The notes: a model not told the origin generated them from the letters alone. Positions 1 to 7,077 are shown, numbered from the stretch's first letter. The stretch is 22,328 nt of DNA from Paraktedonobacter sp035294465 (GCA_035294465.1 DATGKW010000066.1:1-22328); one strand, 5' to 3'. Program-made: numbers and translations.

Positions 1-1037
1 CGGTCGGCCCCGGTGCCCGAAGGTGAGCTGAGCAATGTACGCAGGTAAAGAATTTCCCGGCGGCTCCCCAGGTCATCCAGGACATCATCCACCAGATCCA
101 GTAATTCGGTGATTGATTCGCGCATCGTCAGGCGGCGGCCCTGCACGAAGTCGAAAACGTTGGCGTCCAGGCCGTAGCGCGAGGCATACCATTTGTGTTC
201 CTCGACGAAATAGCGCGGCAGGACGTGCATGGTCAGGTGGCGCTCGTGCAACCAGACCAGTTTGGCGATCAGGGCCTGGCAAAGCGCGGCCAGGGCGAGG
301 GTATCGTCCAGAGTCGCGGGCATGTCGCAGATGCGAAATTCCAGCGTTGGAAAGTGAGGGTGTGGACGAATATCCCACCAGATCTTCTTGCCATTGTCGA
401 TATGGCCGGCTTGAACCAGGCGCTGAACATACTGTTCAAAATCATGATGTGAGAGAAACACCTCAGGAATGCCGCTACGGAAGATGCGCCGCCAGACGAT
501 CGAACGATATGACTTGATCCCCGTCAGGCGCCCGGCCCAGAAAGGAGAATTGGTCGAGAGGGCCAGCAGATGAGGCAGCCACGAACGTACCTGGTTCATG
601 AGGGCAATGGCCAGTTCGGGGTTCGCAATGCCAACATGGATATGCAGGCCATAGACCAGGATAGAGCGCGATGCGTCCTGGAACTCTTCTTCCAGGTCCA
701 TGTACCGCTCGTTCTCGGTCGTCTTCTGTTCCTGCCAGAGCGCGCTGGGGTGGGTGCCAGAGCTAATGAGCGCCAGACCCTCTTCGGCCAGAATCTGAGC
801 AAGTTGAGAACGTAGGGCGCTCATTTGCCGCCGCGCGGCGGCGATAGTAGGCATCACATCGGAAACCAGCTCGATTGTCGATTGCTGTACCTCCGCTTTG
901 ACGTGCTCGCCCAAAAGCGGCGCGGCCTTCGGCAAAATGGAGTGGATACGCGAGGAGAGCTGGCCGCTCTCGCGCTCTACCATCTGGAATTCCTCCTCGA
1001 TACCCAGAGTAAAATTGTTTGCTCGTCTTGCTTTCAT
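1..1037 (-). CDS. YbdK-type carboxylate-amine ligase (GCS2 family), copy A, C-terminus cut by window edge
   Basis: The frame stays open from ATG 1037 to the window edge, giving 345 residues. It begins MKARRANNFTLGIEEEFQMV and the last visible residues are GTGADR. The family (glutamate-cysteine ligase type 2, E. coli YbdK about 372 aa) joins glutamate-like carboxylates to amines such as cysteine using ATP. Family marks are the FTLGIEEEFQ start, HIHVGI, NSPFWAGRLTGIKSYR, the WWDIRPHP block and EFRICD. It is paralogous to the gene just upstream (1106-2221), by eye a little over half identical, and by comparison only about 25 C-terminal residues are missing. It lies 68 bp behind that gene on the same strand, so co-transcription is likely. 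The ribosome site is weak (GAGAG). An in-frame ATG at 1052 would add five residues. The true substrate cannot be read from sequence. Confidence 0.9.
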   Translation of the reverse strand, partial: MKARRANNFTLGIEEEFQMVERESGQLSSRIHSILPKAAPLLGEHVKAEVQQSTIELVSDVMPTIAAARRQMSALRSQLAQILAEEGLALISSGTHPSALWQEQKTTENERYMDLEEEFQDASRSILVYGLHIHVGIANPELAIALMNQVRSWLPHLLALSTNSPFWAGRLTGIKSYRSIVWRRIFRSGIPEVFLSHHDFEQYVQRLVQAGHIDNGKKIWWDIRPHPHFPTLEFRICDMPATLDDTLALAALCQALIAKLVWLHERHLTMHVLPRYFVEEHKWYASRYGLDANVFDFVQGRRLTMRESITELLDLVDDVLDDLGSRREILYLRTLLSSPSGTGAD

Positions 1038-1105
1038 TACAGTTTCTCTCATCTGGGGCGCAACACTTTGAACAACTGCCATTTTCTAAGGCAGTACAGA
1101 GCGCT

Positions 1106-2221
1106 TTACGAGGGCTGATACATCTGAAGAGTTTGCTGCATCAGATACTGAGTAACCGCCTGTATACTTCCGGTGCGCCTGTATACTTCTATCTGACGAT
1201 CTGCCCCGGTGCCGCGCTTATCCGCGAGCAGGGCGCGCAGATAATTGATTTCGCTGCGCGAGCCGAGGTCATCTACCACTTCATCTACAAAATCCAGGAG
1301 TTCGCTGATTGACTCGCGCATGGTGAGCCGGCGGTCGCGTGTGAAATCCAGGATCTCGCCGTCCAGGCCATAGCGCATTGCTCGCCATTTATTTTCATCG
1401 ATCAGAGCGCGCGGTAGGATATGGCCAGTCATGCCATGGCGATGCAGCCAGTCTAATTTAGCGACCAGAGCCTGGCAAAGCGCGGCCAGTGCAATGCTGT
1501 CCTCGAAAGAGGCGGGCATGTCACAAATACGGAACTCGACGGTATTGAAAAAAGGATGGGGGCGGATGTCCCACCAGATCTTTTTGCCATTGTCGATGCA
1601 GCCTGTTTTGATCAACGCCTGGACATAGTTATCGAAATCACTCCAGGATGGGAAAACGTCGGACACGCCGCTGCGAGGGAAAGGCCGCCAGACAACCGAA
1701 CGATACGATTTAATCCCCGTGAAGCGACCTGCCCAGAAAGGAGAATTGGCCGAGAGGGCGAGAAAGTGAGGAATCCAGCTGCGAGCCTGGTTCATAATAA
1801 GTACGGCCATCTCATGATTCTTCACGCCCACGTGGACGTGCAAAGCAAAAATCAGGATCGAGCGGGCAATATCCTGCAACTCCTCTTCCAGCTCGATATA
1901 GCGTCTGTTGGGCATTGATGGCTGATCCTGCCAGAGTGCTTCGGGGTGAGTACCTGCACTGATCAGCCTTATCCCATCTTCTTCCAGTAAATTGCTCAGT
2001 TTTTGCTGTAGATCCCGCAATTCGAGGCGAAGTGTAGGAATATCCGGGCAGATTCCCGTCACAATTTCAACTGCCGACTGCAACATCTCTGGCTTGATTT
2101 TTTCCCCGAAGATAGGGGCGCCTTTTTCCAGAACCGTCAGAATATGTGGGTAAAGCTGGCCAGTCTGACCGTCTACCATCTGAAACTCTTGTTCAACGCC
2201 GAGGGTAAATTGCGAGGGCAT
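1106..2221 (-). CDS. YbdK-type carboxylate-amine ligase (GCS2 family), copy B
   Basis: This 371-residue protein matches the usual YbdK length (about 372). It starts MPSQFTLGVEQEFQMV. It carries HVHVGV, NSPFWAGRFTGIKSYR, a WWDIRPHP block, EFRICDMPAS and the typical tail GTGADRQIEVYRRTGSIQAV. The family catalyses ATP-dependent ligation of a glutamate-type carboxylate to an amine and is described as weak gamma-glutamylcysteine ligase; the in vivo substrate is unknown. The start at 2221 is chosen because AAGGAG lies 8 nt upstream and homology begins there. The frame is also open upstream to an ATG at 2515, adding 98 residues with no family resemblance. It is the first gene of a tandem pair with copy A. 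The only promoter candidate is at 2611-2640, giving a leader of nearly 400 nt. Confidence 0.93.
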   Translation of the reverse strand: MPSQFTLGVEQEFQMVDGQTGQLYPHILTVLEKGAPIFGEKIKPEMLQSAVEIVTGICPDIPTLRLELRDLQQKLSNLLEEDGIRLISAGTHPEALWQDQPSMPNRRYIELEEELQDIARSILIFALHVHVGVKNHEMAVLIMNQARSWIPHFLALSANSPFWAGRFTGIKSYRSVVWRPFPRSGVSDVFPSWSDFDNYVQALIKTGCIDNGKKIWWDIRPHPFFNTVEFRICDMPASFEDSIALAALCQALVAKLDWLHRHGMTGHILPRALIDENKWRAMRYGLDGEILDFTRDRRLTMRESISELLDFVDEVVDDLGSRSEINYLRALLADKRGTGADRQIEVYRRTGSIQAVTQYLMQQTLQMYQPS

Positions 2222-2661
2222 GCCAATATCTCCTTCTAGATGAGTGTCTATCCGATTCCCTGCCTTCGCTTGCCTGGGATGCGCGTGGCTTCGCTGCGCA
2301 GCGTATACAGCAGGTGCGAGGAAGCGATCAGGGTGGGAAGCGGGCATATTCTGACACGAGAAAATACAGTCCGAGGATAACGCGAGAGAGGCACAGGTAA
2401 GGGACAACAGAGCAGAAGGCAGGTAGAGAAAACAACCAGTTAAGGACAAACGCGAGCAGATCAAAGTGGCGCGCTTGCCCGGTGGGCTGTTCGGTGCCTT
2501 TGTACCCGCCGGCATACAGGCTCCCTTTCGCTGAAGCTGTGCGATTGAGCTATACGAGGGTACGAATACTTCTTAGAGTACGCTGGTACAAAAACATCTC
2601 TGGGAATCATAGCGTACACAAGAGGTAGATGCTTTGTCAAGGGGGGCGTTTTTTTTGGGTG
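2222..2661 (-). other. Long gene-poor leader upstream of the ligase pair
   Basis: This 440-bp stretch separates cytidine deaminase from ligase copy B. On the minus strand it holds a promoter candidate near 2611-2640 and an open frame from ATG 2515 fused in-frame to copy B. That ATG has its own ribosome-binding site (GGGAG, about 5 nt before it). A 12-bp palindrome CGCTGCGCAGCG lies near 2293. I recognise no riboswitch, tRNA or conserved protein here. The short plus-strand frame from 2240 has no ribosome site. Confidence 0.5.
2611..2640 (-). promoter_or_regulatory. Candidate sigma-A promoter for the ligase pair
   Basis: On the minus strand a perfect -35 TTGACA (2640-2635) is followed after 18 bp by a poor -10, TACGCT (2616-2611). 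It lies just behind the cytidine deaminase stop and faces the ligase genes. The -10 matches only about half of consensus, so this is tentative. Confidence 0.4.
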
Positions 2662-3099
2662 TCAAATCCCAAAGGCGTGGGGCAACAGATCGCTGATAGA
2701 AAACTCGTCCGCGACGCCATCTATATAGATTGTCGCCTGCGGTGCGAGATCGGCTAGCCATTGGCGGCAGGCACCGCAGGGGGTACGCTCGTTGATCGGG
2801 GCCTCGGCAGGCGCGTCGATACAGGCCACAGCTATCTGCGTAACAGGGCCAGCCCCGGCGGTCACCGCTGCGGCCAGCGCCGAACGCTCAGCACAGAGCG
2901 TCAGGCCATAGCTAGAGATCTCAATATTTACGCCCACAAAGAGTTGCCCGCCCGCGAGCAGGGCCGCGCCCACTCGAAAATGAGAGTAGGGGCAGTGCGC
3001 GTGCAAGGCCGCCTGGCGAGCCTGCTGCAGTAATTCTTCACGTGAAACCACCGGTCTTTCTCCAACCAGAAAAGTTTTTATGCTAAAGCTCCCTTGCAT
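2662..3099 (-). CDS. cdd: Cytidine deaminase
   Basis: Hydrolytically deaminates cytidine and deoxycytidine to uridine and deoxyuridine in pyrimidine salvage; a cytoplasmic zinc enzyme of the small tetrameric class. The 145-residue product has CPYSHFRVGAALL (residues 36-48), the NIEISSYGLTLCAERSA block with zinc ligand Cys69 and catalytic Glu71, and PCGACRQ with zinc ligands Cys108 and Cys111. The family is usually about 130-136 aa, and the extra length is an N-terminal lead of some 12 residues. The ATG at 3099 overlaps the stop of the upstream Clp-N gene in TAATG, which points to translational coupling since no good ribosome site precedes it. An in-frame ATG at 3129 inside the upstream gene is less likely. 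No terminator is visible after it. Confidence 0.95.
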   Translation of the reverse strand: MQGSFSIKTFLVGERPVVSREELLQQARQAALHAHCPYSHFRVGAALLAGGQLFVGVNIEISSYGLTLCAERSALAAAVTAGAGPVTQIAVACIDAPAEAPINERTPCGACRQWLADLAPQATIYIDGVADEFSISDLLPHAFGI

Positions 3100-3947
3100 T
3101 ACGGGAACTTCAGGCCGCAATGGAAGCAATAGCGGAAGTATTCGGGACTATGCGCGCTGCAACGACTGCACTGCTTCCCCTGTTCATTCTCTCCCAGGAG
3201 AGTCGCGGCCTGCTCCGGGATCTCTGGTGGGGATATTGTATGGGCTTCCTGAAGGATTTGCAAGATCAAGTCGCGCACTTGATTGAGCTGCAACTTATAC
3301 TCTCCAATCAGCACCTGGGCGGCGAGACCACCTCCGTCGCGCTCTCCCTCACGCAGGATGCCCAATAGCAGATGCTCGGTACCAATAGAGTGATGACCCA
3401 GGCGGCGGGCCTCATCTACACCCAGTTCGAGCACTTTCTTAGCGCGCGCAGTCAGGCCGCGCACACCGGAAGAGGTGGAAGCACGACCTGCGCCAAGAGC
3501 TCCTTGTACGGCAGCTTTGACCAGTGCCGCGGGGCCCTCCGTCGCGCCCTGAGCAGCCTTTTCGGTGATATTCATCGTGTACCGGCGCACATCTTTGAAA
3601 TCAAGGCCAGAGCGCAGCAAAGCCATCGCTCCCACACCCTCGCCTTCGCGCACCAGGCCAAGCAGCAGATGTTCAGTACCGATATAGTGATGGCTGAGTT
3701 CTGCAGCTTCCTCGTTCGCAAGAGTCAGAACTTTGCGCATGCGTTCGGTAAATTTATCGAAGCTAGCATCGACGGGGGCAACGCGCTGACTTTTCACAAA
3801 ATCCTGAATATCGGGAATCATAAAGCGGAACTCGCCGCCAATGCGATAGGCTGGCAAGTCGCCGCGTGTGACCAGGCGGCGCACCGTCACAACCTCGACG
3901 CGCAGATATTCCGCGACCTCTTCCGTGGTGAGCAAACGTTGTTCCAT
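3099..3947 (-). CDS. HTH / double Clp-N domain / zinc-ribbon protein (no ATPase)
   Basis: A 282-residue cytoplasmic protein. Residues 5-52 are a MerR/excisionase-type DNA-binding helix-turn-helix (LLTTEEVAEYLRV, then VRRLVTRGDLPAYRIGG). Residues about 64-128 and 165-232 are two Clp N-terminal repeats, each with an H(Y/S)IGTEHLLLG core as in ClpC and ClpB. A C-terminal ribbon has Cys260, Cys263, Cys274 and Cys277. There is no AAA+ module, so it is not a chaperone itself. By inference it may be a DNA-binding regulator that reads misfolded or phospho-arginine proteins, or a ClpC adaptor. The start at 3947 has AAGGG 8 nt upstream with GGAG just before it; an in-frame ATG at 3992 lies beyond that and downstream of the -10 box. 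It is translationally coupled to cdd and divergent from the PadR operon. The domain calls are firm and the role is unknown. Confidence 0.9.
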   Translation of the reverse strand: MEQRLLTTEEVAEYLRVEVVTVRRLVTRGDLPAYRIGGEFRFMIPDIQDFVKSQRVAPVDASFDKFTERMRKVLTLANEEAAELSHHYIGTEHLLLGLVREGEGVGAMALLRSGLDFKDVRRYTMNITEKAAQGATEGPAALVKAAVQGALGAGRASTSSGVRGLTARAKKVLELGVDEARRLGHHSIGTEHLLLGILREGERDGGGLAAQVLIGEYKLQLNQVRDLILQILQEAHTISPPEIPEQAATLLGENEQGKQCSRCSAHSPEYFRYCFHCGLKFP

Positions 3948-3980
3948 GAGTACTATCCCTTCTCCTGGAGCTCTATGAAC

Positions 3981-4010
3981 AACTATAGACAACTTAAGAG
4001 AACTATAGAA
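3981..4010. repeat. Direct repeat AACTATAGA, 20-bp period, over the Clp-N gene promoter
   Basis: AACTATAGA occurs at 3981-3989 and again at 4001-4009, exactly 20 bp apart, so both copies face the same side of the helix. The second copy covers the -10 box of the minus-strand promoter and the first lies just past the expected start of transcription. This is a candidate operator, possibly for the HTH protein encoded downstream; no factor can be assigned from sequence. Confidence 0.45.
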
Positions 4011-4030
4011 TCTTTTGATTGAGAAGTCAA
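4002..4030 (-). promoter_or_regulatory. Sigma-A promoter for the Clp-N/cdd operon
   Basis: On the minus strand TTGACT (4030-4025) and TATAGT (4007-4002) are separated by 17 bp, each one base off consensus. Transcription would start near 3995, about 48 nt before the chosen ATG at 3947. Confidence 0.75.
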
Positions 4031-4092
4031 GCCTTTAGTCTGTAAACAGCGAGCTTGCTCATCAAACAAAGTATCACAATAGAGATAATACC

Positions 4093-4121
4093 TTGACAAT
4101 CACAGTACTATGATGTATAAT
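4093..4121 (+). promoter_or_regulatory. Consensus sigma-A promoter of the PadR/ABC operon
   Basis: Perfect TTGACA (4093-4098), a 17-bp spacer and perfect TATAAT (4116-4121). Transcription should start near 4128, leaving a leader of only about 13 nt, which holds the ribosome site GAGGTGAT and a small CCTC/GAGG dyad (4123-4134). So strong a core promoter fits a gene set held down by a repressor, most simply the PadR protein encoded first. Confidence 0.88.
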
Positions 4122-4140
4122 CCTCCTACGAGGTGATGAG

Positions 4141-4470
4141 ATGAGTGAAAACAAACTTACCTCCGATCTGTTGCGCGGGCATACCGATACGATGATTTTA
4201 CGGCTTCTGTCGGAAGCTGACCGCTACGGCTATGAGATTGTCAAGCTGATTGCTGAACGCTCAGGTGGTGAATATGAATTAAAGGAAGCCACGATGTATT
4301 CCAGCGTCCGGCGGCTTGAGATGGACGGCGATATCGAATGGTATTGGGGTGATGAATCCCAGGGCGGAAGGAGGAAATACTTCAGGATCACTGAAAAAGG
4401 GAAAGCAACGTATGATCGTAATAAAAGCAACTGGGAGTACGCAAAGCGTGTGCTGGATAACCTCTTGTAA
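4141..4470 (+). CDS. PadR family transcriptional regulator
   Basis: A 109-residue winged-helix protein of the short PadR class. The N-terminal half reads LLRGHTDTMILRLLSEADRYGYEI, followed by YELKEATMYSSVRRLEMDG, the typical recognition helix region, and a wing with GGRRKYFRITEKG. The last 20 residues form the short dimerisation helix. Members usually repress their own operon and lose DNA binding when a small molecule or stress signal is sensed. It is the first gene of a tight operon (15 bp to the next gene), which together with the strong promoter suggests autorepression. The start has a clear AGGTGAT ribosome site. The ligand is not known. Confidence 0.95.
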   Translation: MSENKLTSDLLRGHTDTMILRLLSEADRYGYEIVKLIAERSGGEYELKEATMYSSVRRLEMDGDIEWYWGDESQGGRRKYFRITEKGKATYDRNKSNWEYAKRVLDNLL

Positions 4471-4485
4471 AGGAAAGGTGTTGTT

Positions 4486-5349
4486 ATGGATGAGCAACTA
4501 ACAAGCTACGTCAACGGAATTTTTGCTCCATACGAGGGAGTGAAAAGCGTCGCCGAATTAAAGGCGGATCTGCTCTCCGATTTGCAGGAGCGATTCCGTG
4601 AACTGAAAGCCGAGGGCAAGGACGATGAAACCGCCTTTGCCATGACCATTGAGAGTATCGGCGACATCGAGCAAACCGTCCGGGAGGTCGCCAGCCTCTC
4701 CCACGCGCTGGAGCGGCAGGTGCTAATAAACTTCAATGCGAGCAACCTGATAAAGAGCGACTTTGCGGGCGTTATCCTGCATAAAGGGGTTTTTAAAGCG
4801 AGCGTGTTGCGAGGCTCAGACTTTACGGGCGCCGACTTAACTGGGAGCTTGTTTCGAGACAGTGATGTCCGTGAAGCCAATTTCGCTGGTGCCAATCTGA
4901 CTGATTGCGATTTCTCCACCCTTGACCTTGCGGATGCGAACTTTCGTGAGGCTATCCTTGTACACACCAACTTCAGCAAAGCGGGGCTGGTCGGAGCACA
5001 ATTCATCGGCGTCAAGCTGACTGATGTCAACTTCCACTATTCTGACCTGCGAAAAACTACCTTTGAAAGCTGCACCTTTCTCGGCGTGGACTTCCATTAT
5101 TCCGACTTGCGCGGGCTGCGCTTCGATGGGCAGACCTTTTCTGGCGTTACGTTTGATCTGCCAGCGCTGAAAGATGCTTCCTTCCAGGGTGCTACCCTCA
5201 AAAATGTATCTTTCCGCCCGGTGGGTCTCTGGTCGAGCTCGAAGCGTACCATTCAATCCATTCACTTTGACGGAGCGATGATGGATAAGTTAACGTATGC
5301 CGCCCTCAAAGGTATAGGGGCTGATGTGTCGAATGTGACGGTTCTATAA
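4486..5349 (+). CDS. HAAS-like N-terminal domain fused to pentapeptide-repeat solenoid
   Basis: 287 residues. Positions 1-80 are helical (SVAELKADLLSDLQERFREL, then ETAFAMTIESIGD) and resemble the PadR-associated HAAS / permease-prefix domain (DUF1700-like). From 83 to 243 a phenylalanine sits at every tenth residue (83, 93, 103 and so on), 17 in all, with A(D/N)L-type pentapeptides between. This is a right-handed quadrilateral beta-helix of about 8 coils. There is no signal peptide or membrane segment. Some pentapeptide proteins (Qnr, MfpA, AlbG, McbG) mimic DNA and guard gyrase from inhibitors; whether this one does is inference. HAAS domains normally pass signals between PadR and a membrane effector. 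The ribosome site is AAGGAAAGG. It lies between padR and the ABC genes. Confidence 0.9.
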   Translation: MDEQLTSYVNGIFAPYEGVKSVAELKADLLSDLQERFRELKAEGKDDETAFAMTIESIGDIEQTVREVASLSHALERQVLINFNASNLIKSDFAGVILHKGVFKASVLRGSDFTGADLTGSLFRDSDVREANFAGANLTDCDFSTLDLADANFREAILVHTNFSKAGLVGAQFIGVKLTDVNFHYSDLRKTTFESCTFLGVDFHYSDLRGLRFDGQTFSGVTFDLPALKDASFQGATLKNVSFRPVGLWSSSKRTIQSIHFDGAMMDKLTYAALKGIGADVSNVTVL

Positions 5350-5359
5350 GGAAAGAAAG

Positions 5360-6124
5360 ATGATGCAAAACATTTCAATTCAGGTAGACGATCTACAAAA
5401 ATCATACAAGCACCTCAAGGTCTTAAAAGGCGTGAAGCTCACAGTAGAGCGGGGCAGCATTTTTGCCCTGCTGGGCTCCAACGGCGCAGGCAAGACCACG
5501 CTGATCAACATCCTCAGCACGCTGCTCAAACAGGACGGCGGAACAGCCATCGTCAACGGCTTTGATGTAGCGTCACAGCCCGCCCATGTGCGGCAATCAA
5601 TTAGCCTGACCGGGCAGTTCGCTGCTGTAGATGAGATGTTGACCGGGCAGGAGAACCTGATCATGATCGCCAGGCTCCGCCACCTCAAGCATTCGCGCCA
5701 GGTTGCGAACGATCTGCTGGCTCGCTTCGGTTTAATCGAGGCCGCCAATCGCAGGGTGTCAACCTATTCCGGCGGGATGCGTCGCAGGCTGGACCTTGCC
5801 ATGAGCTTGGTAGGAACACCGCCGATCCTTTTCCTTGATGAGCCGACTACCGGGCTTGATCCCGAGGCGCGTATCGAGGTGTGGAAAGTGGTGAAGGAGC
5901 TGGCTGATGGGGGGAGAACCGTCTTTCTGACCACACAGTACCTGGACGAGGCGGAACAGCTTGCTGATCACATTGCCATTCTCCATGAGGGAACGATTAT
6001 CGCCAGCGGCACGCTCATAGAACTTAAAAAACGGTTTCCACTGGCTCAGGTGGAGTATGTGGAAAAACAACCAACCCTGGAGGAGATCTTTCTGGCCATC
6101 ATCGGCAAAAAGGAGGAACAGTGA
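5360..6124 (+). CDS. ABC transporter ATP-binding protein, DrrA-like
   Basis: A 254-residue nucleotide-binding subunit of an ABC-2 exporter; it powers the permease encoded next. Walker A is GSNGAGKT (39-46), Q-loop Gln86, signature YSGGM (136-140) and Walker B ILFLDE (156-161). The switch position, normally histidine, is Gln193 in LTTQYLDEAE, as often found in the daunorubicin-exporter (DrrA) group. The C-terminus is short (ends 254, DrrA proteins often exceed 300), so the regulatory tail is reduced. It begins 10 bp after the pentapeptide gene with AGGAAAG as ribosome site (two ATGs in a row, the first chosen) and ends directly against the permease start. The likely role is export of a drug-like or lipid molecule; the substrate is unknown. 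Confidence 0.95.
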   Translation: MMQNISIQVDDLQKSYKHLKVLKGVKLTVERGSIFALLGSNGAGKTTLINILSTLLKQDGGTAIVNGFDVASQPAHVRQSISLTGQFAAVDEMLTGQENLIMIARLRHLKHSRQVANDLLARFGLIEAANRRVSTYSGGMRRRLDLAMSLVGTPPILFLDEPTTGLDPEARIEVWKVVKELADGGRTVFLTTQYLDEAEQLADHIAILHEGTIIASGTLIELKKRFPLAQVEYVEKQPTLEEIFLAIIGKKEEQ

Positions 6125-6892
6125 ATGGAAATGATACAAAACCACTTTTTCAGCGATATGAGCGTGATGCTTGGTCGCTCCATGCGCCATATCTTTCGCA
6201 GCATGGACACGATTATCACGGTCACGATCATGCCAATTGCATTTATGTTGTTGTTCGTGTATGTCTTCGGCGGCGCTATTCAAACCGGGACCGCGAATTA
6301 TGTCAATTACATATTACCTGGGATCTTACTGATTGCGATTGCGAGCGGGATCTCCTACACGGCTTTCCGTTTGTTTAACGATGTGCAAAAGGGAATCATT
6401 GAGCGCTTTCGTTCCATGCCGATTGCTCCTTCTACCATGCTGTGGGGACATGTACTGACTTCACTGGTCTCTAACGCGATTTCGGTGGTGGTGATCATTC
6501 TCGTCTCTTTGATTATGGGCTTTCGCTCATCGGCTGGCATCCTATCATGGCTGGCCATCGCTGGCATTCTCGCGCTGTTTACGCTGGCTTTAACCTGGGT
6601 CGCGGTAATTCCGGGGCTGACGGCCAAATCGGCAGACGGCGCAGTCGCCTTCTCGTATCCGCTAGTCTTCCTGCCCTTTGTCAGTTCGGCGTTTGTACCC
6701 ACCAGGACAATGCCGCTGGTCGTCAGGGTCTTTGCCGAAAACCAGCCGGTGACGGCGATTGTGAATACTATCCGTGCGTTGCTGTCTGGACAGCCTGTCT
6801 CTCAGGAGATCTGGGTCGCTCTTGCGTGGTGCGTCGGCATTCTGTTGGTAGCTTACATCTTTGCAATGAGAGTATATAAAAAGCGAGTGTGA
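6125..6892 (+). CDS. ABC-2 type transporter permease, DrrB-like
   Basis: A 255-residue integral membrane protein with about six hydrophobic segments, including 31-50, 63-80, 110-133, 140-165 and one near the C-terminus (residues 229-248). The ABC-2 pattern is clear: a cytoplasmic N-terminal helix, then MLLFVYVFGGAI, YILPGILL, the RFRSMPIAPS coupling region, and FLPFVSSAFVP followed by PVTAIVNTIRALL, typical of the DrrB/daunorubicin group. The ATG directly follows the TGA of the ATPase gene, with AGGAGG-like bases in the end of that gene as ribosome site, so the two subunits are translated in step. It closes the operon; a strong hairpin follows at 7024-7072. The C-terminus VYKKRV is positively charged and cytoplasmic. 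Confidence 0.95.
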   Translation: MEMIQNHFFSDMSVMLGRSMRHIFRSMDTIITVTIMPIAFMLLFVYVFGGAIQTGTANYVNYILPGILLIAIASGISYTAFRLFNDVQKGIIERFRSMPIAPSTMLWGHVLTSLVSNAISVVVIILVSLIMGFRSSAGILSWLAIAGILALFTLALTWVAVIPGLTAKSADGAVAFSYPLVFLPFVSSAFVPTRTMPLVVRVFAENQPVTAIVNTIRALLSGQPVSQEIWVALAWCVGILLVAYIFAMRVYKKRV

Positions 6893-6935
6893 GAAGAGGA
6901 CCATCTTTGGAATAAAGAAGCTATCCTTGACCTGG

Positions 6936-6998
6936 AGAAGCAAAAGAGAAATGACCCCCAGATGTTTTTGAAGATTGATCTCCTTCTCCTTTGCTTCT
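6936..6998. repeat. Imperfect inverted repeat, 15-bp arms
   Basis: The arms at 6936-6950 and 6984-6998 pair at 14 of 15 positions around a 33-nt loop. It lies between the convergent permease and flippase genes, ahead of the stronger hairpin. It may be a second transcript-end structure or an mRNA stabiliser; it has no adjoining T run. Confidence 0.4.
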
Positions 6999-7023
6999 GC
7001 TGATACCTTACCTCACGTAGCGA

Positions 7024-7072
7024 CAGGGCATGAACGAACAGGACGCGAGCGTGCCTGCTCGTTCATGCCCTG
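7024..7072. terminator. Bidirectional hairpin between convergent genes
   Basis: The arms CAGGGCATGAACGA (7024-7037) and TCGTTCATGCCCTG (7059-7072) pair over 14 bp; one A/C mismatch and four more pairs (CAGG/CCTG) follow, with an 11-nt loop. The plus-strand side continues into TTCTTTATTTT, a usable T run ending the ABC operon. Towards the minus strand it begins 6 bp after the flippase stop at 7078, but that side has no T run. Confidence 0.75.
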
Positions 7073-7077
7073 CTTCT

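Noticed and set aside
2240..2380. A 46-codon plus-strand frame in the leader region
   Set aside because: There is no ribosome site before the ATG and no motif in the product.
2654..2673. TTTGGG/CCCAAA hairpin right after cdd as a terminator
   Set aside because: On the cdd transcript the stem is followed by A residues, not U, and the arms are only 6 bp.
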